DNA of 64,000 nt from Aestuariimicrobium kwangyangense DSM 21549 (GCF_000421525.1 NZ_ATXE01000003.1:124001-188000); one strand, 5' to 3'. Positions 43,454-52,055 are shown, counted from the first letter of the stretch. The notes: generated by a model not told the origin, from the sequence alone. Program-made: numbers and translations.

Positions 43454-44280
43454 GGTCGTCCCGGATCTGGCTCAGCTGGGCGGCGCACGTAGGTGAGGTC
43501 GTGCACGCTGCGTCCGGCGGCCAGCCCCTTGGCCTCGAACTTTGTGATCGGACGAAGCCCGAGCCTCGGCGCCCATCCCGCGTAGTCACACGGCACGTCG
43601 TCGGCCAAGGCGGGGCACGGGGCGGCGTCGGCCGGAAGGTGTGGGTTCCGTAGCCGCGGTTCCGAGTCGAGGGTGGTGTGCAACCAGTGGGCGTAGTCGT
43701 CCCAGTCGGTGGCCAACCGCCACACCCCCGACGGAGCGAGCCGGTCTGCGACCAGGGCGGCGAACTCGGCCTGGACCAGTCGCCGCTTGTGGTGGCGAGT
43801 CTTGTGCCAAGGGTCGGGGAAGAAGGTCCACAGCTCGGTGACGGAGCCCTCGGCCAGCAGGTGGCGTAGCCCCGCGGCGGCGTCGTTCATCGCGAACCGG
43901 ACGTTGGTGTGACCTTCGCGTCCGAGCAGGTTCATGGCGCTCGCGACGGCCGGCTGGAAGACCTCGAAGGCCAGGATGTTCCACTCCGGGTGGGCGCCGG
44001 CCAGCGCCTCGGTCGACTCTCCGGTGCCGGTGCCGATCTCGACGGCCAGCGGGGCCTCTCGTCCGAACAGGGCAGTCAGGTCGAGGCGCTGGTCGGGCGC
44101 CACGGAGGTCTCGGTCTCGAGTTGGCTGACGGGCACCAGCCAGTCGTCCGCGTGTCGGGCCCAGGCCTTCTGCTGCGAGGGGTTCATGCGATCGGAGCGA
44201 CGGACGAAGCTCACCACCTCGCGGTGCACACGCGCCGCCCCGGTCCGGCTGGGGATGCGCAGGGGCTGCTGGTCGCTCAC
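43450..44280 (-). CDS. trmB: tRNA (guanine-N7-)-methyltransferase
   Basis: Methylates guanosine 46 in the variable loop of tRNA. The 276-residue product starts VSDQQPLRIPSRTG with the actinobacterial segment REVVSFVRRSDRMNPSQQKAW. Motif I is AVEIGTGTGES, and the family hallmark FFPDPWHKTRHHKRRLVQ is complete; ATDWDDYAHW lies in the C-terminal part. GTG 44280 is chosen because it lies 7 nt after a TAGGCT -10 box; the frame stays open upstream but without family sequence. The stop overlaps the truA start. Confidence 0.95.
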   Translation of the reverse strand: MSDQQPLRIPSRTGAARVHREVVSFVRRSDRMNPSQQKAWARHADDWLVPVSQLETETSVAPDQRLDLTALFGREAPLAVEIGTGTGESTEALAGAHPEWNILAFEVFQPAVASAMNLLGREGHTNVRFAMNDAAAGLRHLLAEGSVTELWTFFPDPWHKTRHHKRRLVQAEFAALVADRLAPSGVWRLATDWDDYAHWLHTTLDSEPRLRNPHLPADAAPCPALADDVPCDYAGWAPRLGLRPITKFEAKGLAAGRSVHDLTYVRRPAEPDPGRP

Positions 44281-44293
44281 CCGCGCAAGCCTA
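44281..44293 (-). promoter_or_regulatory. Leaderless promoter of trmB
   Basis: TAGGCT (44293-44288 on the minus strand) ends 7 nt before the GTG start, with no ribosome-binding sequence between them. Confidence 0.55.
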
Positions 44294-44326
44294 GACAAGT
44301 CGGCGGGACTGTCCCACTCCTCTGGT

Positions 44327-44375
44327 GGGGAGTGCCTCGTCCGGGGGGACTGCCGCGTCTGGCGGGGGAGTGCCG
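44327..44375. repeat. Three G-rich 18-20 bp repeats
   Basis: Three imperfect units with the core GGGGASTGCC occur with the core hexamers at 44331, 44349 and 44369. They lie in the 139-bp divergent gap between trmB and the beta-lactamase-fold gene, close to the start of the latter. Confidence 0.45.
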
Positions 44376-44419
44376 GGACTCCGGGCGCCAGTCTGCGTCC
44401 ACTCTGGTTGGATCGGACC

Positions 44420-46081
44420 ATGAACGACGCCACCAGCATCGAATCCACGGACGCCATCCACGACACGTCGGGTGACACCCGACTGGCCGAGGTCATTGGC
44501 TGGCTGGAGCCCTTCCTGGTCGACTGGATCGACACCCAGCGGCTCCGCACGGGCGTGCCGGGAGTGCAGGTGGCGATCCGAAGGGGCCGCGAGCTGCTCA
44601 GTTCCTTCGCGGTCGGGTGGGCCGACGAGCCCTCGCGGGTGCCGTTGACCACCCGCCACGCCTTCCGGATCGCTTCGCACTCCAAGACGTTCACGGCCAC
44701 CGCGGTGATGCAGTTGGCTGAGGCGGGCGCCCTGCGGTTGGACGACACCCTGGGCCACTGGCTGCCCGAGTTGGCCGACGTACCCGCCGGCGAGGTCACC
44801 CTGCGCGAGCTGCTGAGCCACCAGGCCGGGGTGCTCCGCGACGGTGAGGACGCGAACTTCTGGCAGCTGGCACGCCGCTTCAACGACCGCGACCAGCTGA
44901 TCGCCGAGCTCCGCCGCGACCTGGTGTACGCGCCGAACACCCACTTCCACTACACGAACATCGGCTACTCGGCGCTCGGACTGGTGGTCGAGCAGGTGAC
45001 CGGACGAAGCTGGCACGACGTGGTCCTCGAACTGGTCGCGCCGTTGCGCTCGTTCGTCGACGATGACCTGGTGCTGGGCCCCGAGCTCGGCCACGGGGAC
45101 GATGGCGTCGAGTACGCCAGCGGACACGCCATGCAGGCGGTCGGTGTCGACGGTGGCGACCCCTCGAAGCTGGCCCCGAGCCAGCTGGCCCCCACTGAGC
45201 TGGCCCGGATCGAGACCATCGCTCCCGTCGACACCCACGCCGAGGGGGCCGCGACCGGCTGCTGGGCCAATGCCGAGGCGACGACCGCTTGGCTGGCGGC
45301 GCACGCGCTCGGCACCGACCTCCTGCTCTCGGACGCCTCGAAGCGGCTGATGCAGCGCAAGGAGTCGACCATCGTCGAGGCAGGACAGACCCGCTGGTAC
45401 GGGCTGGGATGGATCATGCGCGAGATCGGGCAGCGCTTCGTGATCGGCCACTCGGGCGGCTTCCCGGGCCACATCACCCAGACGTGGGGGGACCCGGCGA
45501 CCGGGCTGTCGGTGTCCGTGCTCACCAACCGCAACGGATCGTCGGCCAGCGAGTGGGCAACCACGCTGATCAAGCTGATCGATCACGCCGCCGCGCTCGT
45601 CGGCACCTCGACCGATGCACCGGATGACCGCTTCCGGGGACGATTCACCTCGCTGTGGGGGAGCACCCACCTGGTGCCGCTCCCGGGCACGGTTCTGGCC
45701 TTGTCGTCCGAGGCAGCTGACCCGACGGGTTCGGCGGTCAGCCACACGATCGTCGACGCCGGCACCCTGCGGGCCCAGGCCCGCGACGGGTTCTCGTCCT
45801 TCGGCGAGGAACTACGGGTCGCGCGGGACGAGGCGGGGCAGATCACCTCGATCACCACCACCGGCATCACCTCGTGGACGCCGCCCCTGTTCGCGTCGAT
45901 GCGGTCCGAACTCCTGTCGGGCTCCCGGCTGCGGGCCCCCGGGACATCGGTCGAGTGGGCGCGAGCAATCAGCGCCCTGTCGAGACCTCGCGCGACGCTC
46001 ACCGCACCGAGGTCGCCTGCTCCATCGTGTGCCCGGTCAGTGACAACAGCAACTCGCATGCCATCGAGTTGGCCCAGCTGA
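44420..46081 (+). CDS. Serine hydrolase, class C beta-lactamase fold
   Basis: A 553-residue enzyme of the serine beta-lactamase/D-alanyl-D-alanine carboxypeptidase-like group (beta-lactamase domain protein, family S12-like). The SxxK motif is S86-HSK89 in FRIASHSKTFT, the YxN motif is in HFHYTNIGYSALG, and the third motif is GHSGGFPGH (HSGG in place of KTG). No signal peptide is visible, so it is more likely a cytoplasmic esterase or peptidase than a resistance enzyme. The last 28 codons run antisense through the end of the GH125 gene (83-bp overlap), so the true C-terminus may vary. ATG 44420 is the first good start. Confidence 0.82.
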   Translation: MNDATSIESTDAIHDTSGDTRLAEVIGWLEPFLVDWIDTQRLRTGVPGVQVAIRRGRELLSSFAVGWADEPSRVPLTTRHAFRIASHSKTFTATAVMQLAEAGALRLDDTLGHWLPELADVPAGEVTLRELLSHQAGVLRDGEDANFWQLARRFNDRDQLIAELRRDLVYAPNTHFHYTNIGYSALGLVVEQVTGRSWHDVVLELVAPLRSFVDDDLVLGPELGHGDDGVEYASGHAMQAVGVDGGDPSKLAPSQLAPTELARIETIAPVDTHAEGAATGCWANAEATTAWLAAHALGTDLLLSDASKRLMQRKESTIVEAGQTRWYGLGWIMREIGQRFVIGHSGGFPGHITQTWGDPATGLSVSVLTNRNGSSASEWATTLIKLIDHAAALVGTSTDAPDDRFRGRFTSLWGSTHLVPLPGTVLALSSEAADPTGSAVSHTIVDAGTLRAQARDGFSSFGEELRVARDEAGQITSITTTGITSWTPPLFASMRSELLSGSRLRAPGTSVEWARAISALSRPRATLTAPRSPAPSCARSVTTATRMPSSWPS

Positions 46082-47303
46082 ACCACGGACGCGTGAACTC
46101 GTCCGGGTTGTCGGGGTTGGAGCCCTCGTGCATCAACCCGGTACCGCCGGTGGTGTCGAGCAGGCAGGCCGCCAGACCGAGCGCCTCGTCCCGGCTGGAC
46201 GCGGTCAGCCCCTGCACCGCCAGCGCGATCGGCCAGACGTAGCCCTCAGGGGTGTGCGGACTGCCGATGCCGCGGGCATGCGAACCCTGCTGGTAGAAGG
46301 GGTTGGCGTCGCTCAGGATCCAGGCCCTGGTGACCTGGTAGCGCTCGTCGGTGATCGTCAGGTCGCTGCACAGCGGAAGGCTCAGCAGGCTGGGCATGTT
46401 GGCGTCGTCCATCAGCAGTTCGTCGCCCAGCCCGTTGACCTCGTAGGCCAGTGTCCCTTCGCCCGTGATCGCGTGGGCCTCGATTCCCGCGCGGATCTCG
46501 TCGGCCAGGGCCGTGGCGTCGTCGGCGAGCGCCCTGTCGTCCCAGATGCTGCGGGCGAGGTCGGCCAACAGACCCAAGGTGTGTGCGGCGAAGTACTGCG
46601 CCGGCACGTTGTAGTGGTAGCTGCAGGCGTCGTCGCTGGGACGAAATCCCGACCAGGTCATCCCGGTGACGGCGACCGGGTTTCCCCGGCCGTCCGGGCC
46701 CAGGGTGTCATCGGTGCCTTCGCGGACGAACCGGTAGCTCGACCGTTGCTCGTGGTGCTGCTCGAGGCGCCACAGGTCGATGACGGTCCGGGCCCCTTCG
46801 TGCACCGGCGCCAAGGTCGGGGCGTCCCCGGTGACCTTCCAGTACTGCCAGGCCAGTTGGATCGGGAAGGCTAGGGAGTCGATCTCGTACTTCTCCTCCC
46901 ACACCCACGGGTTGTCACACAGGTCCGCGGCGTGCCACGAGGCGCTGTTGGGCTCGACGTTGAAGGCATTGGCGTAGGGGTCGATCGCGATCTGCTGCCA
47001 TTGCCTGCGGATCAGCCCCGCGATCGAGGCGCGAACCTCCTCGGACTCGCTGACCAGCAGCAGGTAGGGCCGAAGTTGGGCGGACGAGTCGCGCAGCCAC
47101 ATGGCCGGGATGTCGCCGGTGATCACGAACACCGACCCGTCGGGCTGCGGGTTCAGTGTGGTCTGCCAGGTGTTCAGCATGGCCTCGCGGAAGAAGGCCC
47201 GGGCGTCGTCCCTCTTCAGTTCGGAGCCGATGGCGGCCGCATGGGCATCGATGAGGTGCACGAGGGCATCGCTGGCCGGGTTCACGATCGTCGGTTCGGT
47301 CAT
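45999..47303 (-). CDS. GH125 exo-alpha-1,6-mannosidase-like protein
   Basis: Glycoside hydrolase family 125 (old name DUF1237), inverting exo-alpha-1,6-mannosidase, 434 residues. Hallmarks are VITGDIPAMWLRDSSAQLRPYL near residue 60, EEKYEIDSLAFPIQLAWQYW, TGMTWSGFRPSDDACSYHYN, and HEGSNPDNPDEFTRPWFSWANSM near the end. No signal peptide is present, so it should act on imported mannan fragments or internal alpha-mannosides. ATG 47303 is used; longer readings extend into non-coding DNA. A perfect palindrome TGCGATTCGCA (47328-47338) lies 25 bp upstream of the start. Confidence 0.9.
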   Translation of the reverse strand: MTEPTIVNPASDALVHLIDAHAAAIGSELKRDDARAFFREAMLNTWQTTLNPQPDGSVFVITGDIPAMWLRDSSAQLRPYLLLVSESEEVRASIAGLIRRQWQQIAIDPYANAFNVEPNSASWHAADLCDNPWVWEEKYEIDSLAFPIQLAWQYWKVTGDAPTLAPVHEGARTVIDLWRLEQHHEQRSSYRFVREGTDDTLGPDGRGNPVAVTGMTWSGFRPSDDACSYHYNVPAQYFAAHTLGLLADLARSIWDDRALADDATALADEIRAGIEAHAITGEGTLAYEVNGLGDELLMDDANMPSLLSLPLCSDLTITDERYQVTRAWILSDANPFYQQGSHARGIGSPHTPEGYVWPIALAVQGLTASSRDEALGLAACLLDTTGGTGLMHEGSNPDNPDEFTRPWFSWANSMACELLLSLTGHTMEQATSVR

Positions 47304-47544
47304 GCCCCCACTCCATCGAGTCAGAGGTGCGAATCGCAGGCGAACGGCACAATTGATCACGGCGGTCCGGGCGAGCCGGCGACCCAACCAGGTGAATCCG
47401 CGGACGAGCCCGGGCCACTGCGAGGGACGACGCCAGCGAGGACGAGCGGGACGATCCCCGCGGGTGCCAGTGGGGGTGTGGGCCACGCTCACCGGTCCTC
47501 TCCGGGCCCTGCTGCGGGTCGTCTGTGGGCCCTGCCCGGGCGAT

Positions 47545-47574
47545 TTGGAGGCCAGCGCGCTGGCGGGGTAGCCT
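47545..47574 (+). promoter_or_regulatory. Promoter of rplM-rpsI
   Basis: TTGGAG (47545-47550), 18 bp, TAGCCT (47569-47574). The spacer holds a perfect 14-bp palindrome GCCAGCGCGCTGGC (47551-47564). The leader to rplM is about 95 nt and has potential pairing, as expected for an L13 leader. The rest of the 372-bp gap between GH125 and rplM shows no gene. Confidence 0.55.
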
Positions 47575-47675
47575 AAGACGCTGTTGCGCATCGGCATGCC
47601 TGCTCGCTCTGGCTGAGCTCGCGGCCCGCGCTGCAGGTCCTGTACAAGCAACTCTATGGAAGATGGTCCGCGACC

Positions 47676-48128
47676 GTGTCTACCTACACTCCCAAGCCGG
47701 GCGAAATCACCCGGAACTGGCATGTGATCGATGCCGAGGACGTCGTTCTCGGTCGATTGGCTGTTACTGCGGCCACCCTGCTGCGCGGCAAGCACAAGCC
47801 CACCTTCGCGGCGCACGTCGACACCGGCGACTTCGTCGTCATCGTCAACGCTTCCAAGATCGCCCTCACCGGCCAGAAGGCCACCGACTCGATGCGTTAC
47901 CGCCACTCGGGTCGTCCGGGTGGTCTGACCGCGACCCCCATCGGCGAACTGCTCGCCCGTGACCCGCGCAAGGCCGTCGAGCTGGCTGTCTGGGGCATGC
48001 TGCCCAAGAACAAGCTGGCCCGTCAGCAGATCACCAAGCTCAAGGTCTACGCCGGCCCCGAGCACCCCCATGCTGCCCAGCAGCCGCAGCCGTACGAGAT
48101 CACCCAGATCTCGCAGACCGCCAAGTGA
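47676..48128 (+). CDS. rplM: 50S ribosomal protein L13
   Basis: Early assembly protein of the large subunit, 150 residues. It begins [22 protein letters not shown], and shows [35 protein letters not shown] and [13 protein letters not shown]. The C-terminus [18 protein letters not shown] is the normal HPH region. GTG start. It is cotranscribed with rpsI. Confidence 0.98.
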   Translation: MSTYTPKPGEITRNWHVIDAEDVVLGRLAVTAATLLRGKHKPTFAAHVDTGDFVVIVNASKIALTGQKATDSMRYRHSGRPGGLTATPIGELLARDPRKAVELAVWGMLPKNKLARQQITKLKVYAGPEHPHAAQQPQPYEITQISQTAK

Positions 48129-48142
48129 GCCAAGGAATGACC

Positions 48143-48670
48143 GTGTCTGAGAACGTTGAGCTTGACGAGAACTTCGACGCCGAGGAGACCACCTTCGTCG
48201 ACGAGAACGATCGCGAGATCGCCTACCGGTCCGACTCGAACGCTGCCGCCGCTTCGGGCGCTGCCTCGCGTCCGGCCGTGATCGCCGCCGGAGGTGGCAC
48301 CGGTCGCCGCAAGGAGGCCGTGGCCCGCGTGCGCCTCGTGCCCGGTTCGGGACAGTGGACCGTGAACGGTCGCAACCTCGAGGAGTACTTCCCGAACAAG
48401 GTGCACCAGCAGATCGCCAGCCAGCCCCTGGTGGTGGCCGGTGTCGAGGGCTCCTACGACATCATCGCCCGCATCCACGGAGGCGGCATCACCGGTCAGG
48501 CCGGCGCCCTGAGCCTGGGCATCGCCCGCGCGCTCAACGGTGTCGACCTCGAGGCCAGCCGCGCCGTGCTGAAGAAGGCCGGACTGCTGACCCGCGACTC
48601 CCGCATCAAGGAGCGCAAGAAGGCTGGTCTCAAGAAGGCCCGCAAGGCTCCTCAGTACTCGAAGCGTTGA
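48143..48670 (+). CDS. rpsI: 30S ribosomal protein S9 with acidic N-terminus
   Basis: Small-subunit head protein whose C-terminal tail touches the P-site tRNA. GTG 48143 is chosen because AAGGA lies 6-10 nt upstream; GTG 48125 and ATG 48137 are alternatives. The 175-residue product has an unusual acidic N-terminus of about 45 residues ([23 protein letters not shown]) before the S9 core [33 protein letters not shown], and the basic end [12 protein letters not shown]. The extension parallels the acidic tail of L17. Confidence 0.97.
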   Translation: MSENVELDENFDAEETTFVDENDREIAYRSDSNAAAASGAASRPAVIAAGGGTGRRKEAVARVRLVPGSGQWTVNGRNLEEYFPNKVHQQIASQPLVVAGVEGSYDIIARIHGGGITGQAGALSLGIARALNGVDLEASRAVLKKAGLLTRDSRIKERKKAGLKKARKAPQYSKR

Positions 48671-48693
48671 TCTGCTCGACGCGCTGACGTCGT

Positions 48694-48732
48694 CACTCGG
48701 CCCCGGATCCCTCGTGGATCCGGGGCCGAGTG
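48694..48732 (+). terminator. Strong terminator after rpsI
   Basis: A perfect 17-bp stem (48694-48710 with 48716-48732) and 5-nt loop CTCGT, followed by CGTTTCC. Confidence 0.85.
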
Positions 48733-48928
48733 CGTTTCCGGGGTAGGGCGGTTCCCCCCGGATGTCGCTGATCTCGTGACCCGCGGCGGGGGGACCCCCG
48801 GGTTCCACGCCGAATGGGGCACGTGAGAGGCACATCCGTCACGTGGCGTGGCGAGCAGCCCGCTGGCGTGCCCCATCTTGCGCGGAATCTCGGGACGAGA
48901 TCCCCACGAGCCGCGAAACGGGTCCTGG

Positions 48929-48977
48929 TTGTCCACAAGGGGCCCGATCTCGGGGCGTGTCGTGGGAGTTGTCCACA
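48929..48977. promoter_or_regulatory. Two DnaA boxes 40 bp apart
   Basis: TTGTCCACA occurs at 48929-48937 and 48969-48977 in the same orientation, exactly 40 bp apart. This is the high-GC actinobacterial DnaA box. They lie 50-100 bp before the DUF559-type gene in a 357-bp gap that otherwise holds the rpsI terminator. Confidence 0.6.
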
Positions 48978-49027
48978 GAATCCGGGCCTCGTCCGTCCCC
49001 GCCGCCCCACCGTGGCCCAATCGATGC

Positions 49028-49978
49028 ATGTCACCCGACCCCACCCGGCAGCGCTGCCGCCCGTCCGATCGCGAACTCCGGGAGGTGCTGCGCCAGGAAG
49101 GCGGTGTGATCCGCATCAGCGACCACCCACGCCTGAGCCACTCCATCCGGCGCCATGAGGACGCCGGGGAACTCGTGGTGCCGCTGCGTGGAATCGCGGT
49201 GGTCAGTGCTCAGCAGTCCGACTGGAGGGTGCGACTGCGGGCCGTCCGCCTCTGGCGCCCGGATGCAGCCCTGGCCGGGCGGGTGGCGGCGCGGCTCACC
49301 TACTGGGAGTCGGCGGAGGTCACCCACATCGACGTGGCTCTCACCCGCCTGCGCGGGCAGGTGCCCTCCTGGTTACGGGTCGCCACGTTGCCCCGGCGAC
49401 CGGGGCACCTCGTCTGGCGCGGTGATGTTCTCTTCCTCAGACACCCCATTGCTGCCTTGGTCGGCGCCGCCCACGGAGACCTCGAACCGCTCTTCAACGG
49501 CTTGAGGCAGAATGCCTTCACACCCGCCGGTCTGCAGCGAGCAGCTGCGTCCGCGCCCGTCGGGCACCAGTCGGCCTGGGTGGATGCCGCCAGGTTGATG
49601 CGTACCAACCCGTGGTCGGCCGCCGAACTCGAGAGCCACCAGTTCCTGACCGAAGCCGGGTTCCGGCGCTGGAAGGCCAACCCGCTGCTGCTCATCGACG
49701 GGCGCCGCTACCACCCCGATGCCCTGTTCGAGGGGTCACGCACCATCTTCGAGTTGCAGAGCCGCGAGCACCACGGCCCGGGTGAACAGCGTGAGAGCGA
49801 CTGGGCCCGCCACAACCGACTCTCGGCCGCCGGCTACACGGTGCTCCACTACACACCCTCCGACCTCCGCCTCAACCGAGACCTGGTGGTGCAGCAGTTG
49901 CTGGCACTCGTCCGGTCGAGTGAGGCACCCCTCGTCCGACTGGCTCAGTGCAGCTTTCGGTCTGGGATGGGTCCGTAG
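49028..49978 (+). CDS. DUF559-like protein with HTH and endonuclease-fold domain
   Basis: A 316-residue protein of a common but uncharacterised actinobacterial type. Residues about 10-60 form a winged-helix or AbiEi-like domain (REVLRQEGGVIRISDHPRLSHSI..., then ELVVPLRGIAVV). Residues about 215-300 resemble the VSR/PD-(D/E)xK nuclease fold: PDALFEGSRTIFELQSREHH with the D-x(n)-E-x-Q pattern, then RHNRLSAAGYTVLHYTPSDL. The active-site Lys is replaced by Gln, as often in this group. ATG 49028 is preferred over the open frame upstream, which lacks homology and covers the DnaA boxes. Its 3' end overlaps the thioesterase gene by 34 bp. Confidence 0.7.
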   Translation: MSPDPTRQRCRPSDRELREVLRQEGGVIRISDHPRLSHSIRRHEDAGELVVPLRGIAVVSAQQSDWRVRLRAVRLWRPDAALAGRVAARLTYWESAEVTHIDVALTRLRGQVPSWLRVATLPRRPGHLVWRGDVLFLRHPIAALVGAAHGDLEPLFNGLRQNAFTPAGLQRAAASAPVGHQSAWVDAARLMRTNPWSAAELESHQFLTEAGFRRWKANPLLLIDGRRYHPDALFEGSRTIFELQSREHHGPGEQRESDWARHNRLSAAGYTVLHYTPSDLRLNRDLVVQQLLALVRSSEAPLVRLAQCSFRSGMGP

Positions 49979-50400
49979 CGCACCGGGATCCGGTCGCGGT
50001 CGAAGGTGATGGATGAATACCCGTGCGGCTTGGGGTGCCCGTCCTCGTCCAGGTTCACGAAGACCATGGAGTCGATGGTGAGCAGGGTCTCGCGGGTGAT
50101 CATGTTGCGGGCCTCCGCCCGCAGGGTGATGCTGGTGCGCCCGAAGTGGGTGGGGATCAACCCGATCTCGACGAGGTCGCCCTGCCAGGCAGAGGCCACG
50201 AAGTTGATCTCGGAGATGTACTTGGTGACGACGCGCTCGTTGCCCAACTGCACGATCACGTAGATCGCGGCCTCCTCGTCGATCCACTTCAGCAGGCTGC
50301 CGCCGAACAACGTCCCATTGGCGTTGAGATCTTCGGGACGCACCCACCGCCGGGAGTGGAAGCGCATCTCGTCATCGGTCTCGAGGTCAGAGGTGCTCAC
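49945..50400 (-). CDS. Acyl-CoA thioesterase, hotdog fold
   Basis: A 151-residue hotdog-fold enzyme of the YciA/BACH type that hydrolyses acyl-CoA. The hallmark NANGTLFGGSLLKWIDEEAAIYV has the catalytic Asp and the FGG turn; the second part has VVTKYISEINFVASAWQGDLVEI and SITLRAEARNMITRE. The start GTG 50400 is 8 nt after a TAGACT -10 box. It is divergent from glmM. Confidence 0.87.
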   Translation of the reverse strand: MSTSDLETDDEMRFHSRRWVRPEDLNANGTLFGGSLLKWIDEEAAIYVIVQLGNERVVTKYISEINFVASAWQGDLVEIGLIPTHFGRTSITLRAEARNMITRETLLTIDSMVFVNLDEDGHPKPHGYSSITFDRDRIPVRYGPIPDRKLH

Positions 50401-50414
50401 GGGTCACCAGTCTA
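50401..50414 (-). promoter_or_regulatory. Leaderless promoter of the thioesterase
   Basis: TAGACT (50414-50409) then 8 nt, then GTG at 50400. Confidence 0.5.
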
Positions 50415-50489
50415 GGATCCGTCCGCCCGGCGGCCCGCCGGATCGTCCGAGCAACCCTGCTGCGCGAATCTTGCGGGGCCAATCCCGGC

Positions 50490-50502
50490 TAGGGTGGCAC
50501 CC
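50490..50502 (+). promoter_or_regulatory. Leaderless promoter of glmM
   Basis: TAGGGT (50490-50495), 7 nt, then GTG 50503. This argues for the start at 50503 over GTG 50494, which would overlap the -10 box. Confidence 0.6.
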
Positions 50503-51852
50503 GTGGCACGACTCTTCGGAACTGACGGTGTGCGCGGCAAGGCCAACCAGGACCTGACCGCCGAACTGGCCCTCGACCTCTCGGTCGCCGCGGCTCACGT
50601 CCTCGGGGAGGTGGGATTCTTCGGCGGACGGCGCCCCAAGGCGTTGGTCGGGCGAGACCCCCGCGCCAGCGGTGAGTTCCTCGAGGCGGCCGTCATCGCC
50701 GGTCTGGCCTCCGCGGGAATCGACGTCGTCCGGGTGGGCGTGGTGCCGACCCCCGGGGTGGCCTTCCTGGTCAACTCCCACAACGCCGACCTCGGCGTCA
50801 TGCTCTCCGCCTCGCACAACCCCATGCCCGACAACGGCATCAAGTTCTTCAGCCGCGGCGGCGTGAAGCTCGACGACACCCTCGAGGACGCCATCGAGCA
50901 GCGGATGGGGGAGGACTGGCAGCGTCCGGTGGGCGACCAGGTCGGACGCGTCACCTCGGATCTGGGGGCCATCGAGGAGTACGTGGCGCACCTGGTGGCC
51001 TCCATCGACGGCACCAGCCTCGACGGACTCACCATCGTCATCGACACGGCCAACGGGGCTTCGTCCGCGACCGCCAAGGACGCCTTCGAGACCCAGGGCG
51101 CACGCGTCGTCGCCATCCACAACGCCCCCGACGGGCTCAACATCAACGAGAACTGCGGGTCAACCCACATGGGTGACCTGCAGGCCGCGGTGGTCGCGAA
51201 CGGCGCCGACCTCGGGCTCGCCTTCGACGGGGACGCCGACCGCTGCCTGGCCGTGGACGCGACCGGCCAGCTCGTGGACGGGGACCAGATCCTGGCGATC
51301 CTCGCCCTCGGGCTGAAGGAGGAGCACAAGCTGGCCTCCGACACGGTGGTGGCGACGATCATGTCGAATCTCGGCTTCGTGAATGCCATGCGCGAGCACG
51401 GCATCCGCGTCGACCAGACCAAGGTGGGCGACCGGTACGTGCTCGAATCCATGAACGCCAACGGCTTCACCCTGGGCGGTGAGCAGTCGGGGCACGTGAT
51501 CATGAGCGAGTTCGCCACCACGGGCGACGGGGTGCTCACCGGGCTCCACCTGGCTGCCCGCATGGCCACCACTGGCAAGTCGATGGCCGAACTGGCGGGC
51601 GTGATGACACGCCTCCCGCAGGTGCAGATCAACGTCAAGGACGTCGACAAGTTGCGGGCCGGTATCGACACCGAAATCCAGTCGGCCGTGGCCGCGGCGA
51701 ACCACGATCTCGGTACCAGTGGACGAGTGGTGCTGCGCCCGTCGGGAACCGAACCGCTGGTGCGGGTCATGGTCGAGGCCGACACCCACGACCGGGCCGA
51801 GGGCATCGCCCAGCGGTTGGCCGAACTCGTCAAGGCGCGCGTCAGCATCTGA
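50503..51852 (+). CDS. glmM: Phosphoglucosamine mutase
   Basis: Interconverts glucosamine-6-phosphate and glucosamine-1-phosphate for UDP-GlcNAc and peptidoglycan synthesis, 449 residues. It begins with the canonical VARLFGTDGVRGKAN. The phosphoserine loop is LSASHNPMPDNGIKFF, the Mg-binding loop AFDGDADRCLAVD, the sugar loop GGEQSGHVIM and the phosphate-binding loop RPSGTEPLVRVMVE. It acts right after GlmS, encoded 2.5 kb downstream. Confidence 0.97.
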   Translation: MARLFGTDGVRGKANQDLTAELALDLSVAAAHVLGEVGFFGGRRPKALVGRDPRASGEFLEAAVIAGLASAGIDVVRVGVVPTPGVAFLVNSHNADLGVMLSASHNPMPDNGIKFFSRGGVKLDDTLEDAIEQRMGEDWQRPVGDQVGRVTSDLGAIEEYVAHLVASIDGTSLDGLTIVIDTANGASSATAKDAFETQGARVVAIHNAPDGLNINENCGSTHMGDLQAAVVANGADLGLAFDGDADRCLAVDATGQLVDGDQILAILALGLKEEHKLASDTVVATIMSNLGFVNAMREHGIRVDQTKVGDRYVLESMNANGFTLGGEQSGHVIMSEFATTGDGVLTGLHLAARMATTGKSMAELAGVMTRLPQVQINVKDVDKLRAGIDTEIQSAVAAANHDLGTSGRVVLRPSGTEPLVRVMVEADTHDRAEGIAQRLAELVKARVSI

Positions 51853-51977
51853 CCCCCACGGCGGGGAGCCCGGCGAAAGACGCGGTGACAACCGTGCACG
51901 TGCCAGACCTCAGATCACACCTCTGAGGGGGAACAACGGCACCCCCCTGTGGCGTTGCCCCATCGAACTGAATGCCT

Positions 51978-52003
51978 GTTCACTGGAGTGCACGTTCACT
52001 GGA
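51978..52003. promoter_or_regulatory. Candidate operator before the Bcr/CflA exporter
   Basis: GTTCACTGGAGTGCAC (51978-51993) is a palindrome with one mismatch, and GTTCACTGGA repeats at 51994-52003, 16 bp on. It lies 53 bp before the exporter start. The pattern suits a TetR- or MarR-type repressor, but no such gene is adjacent. The 203-bp gap also has a weak hairpin at 51908-51928. Confidence 0.5.
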
Positions 52004-52055
52004 ACGGATGGGCGTCAGCCCTGCCACCCACCACAGCCACCACAAGGGGACCACC

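Noticed and set aside
44420-46081. True beta-lactamase resistance gene
   Set aside because: No signal peptide and HSGG in place of KTG; the fold is shared by many esterases and peptidases.
48929-48977. Replication origin
   Set aside because: Only two DnaA boxes, no AT-rich stretch and no dnaA, dnaN or recF nearby.
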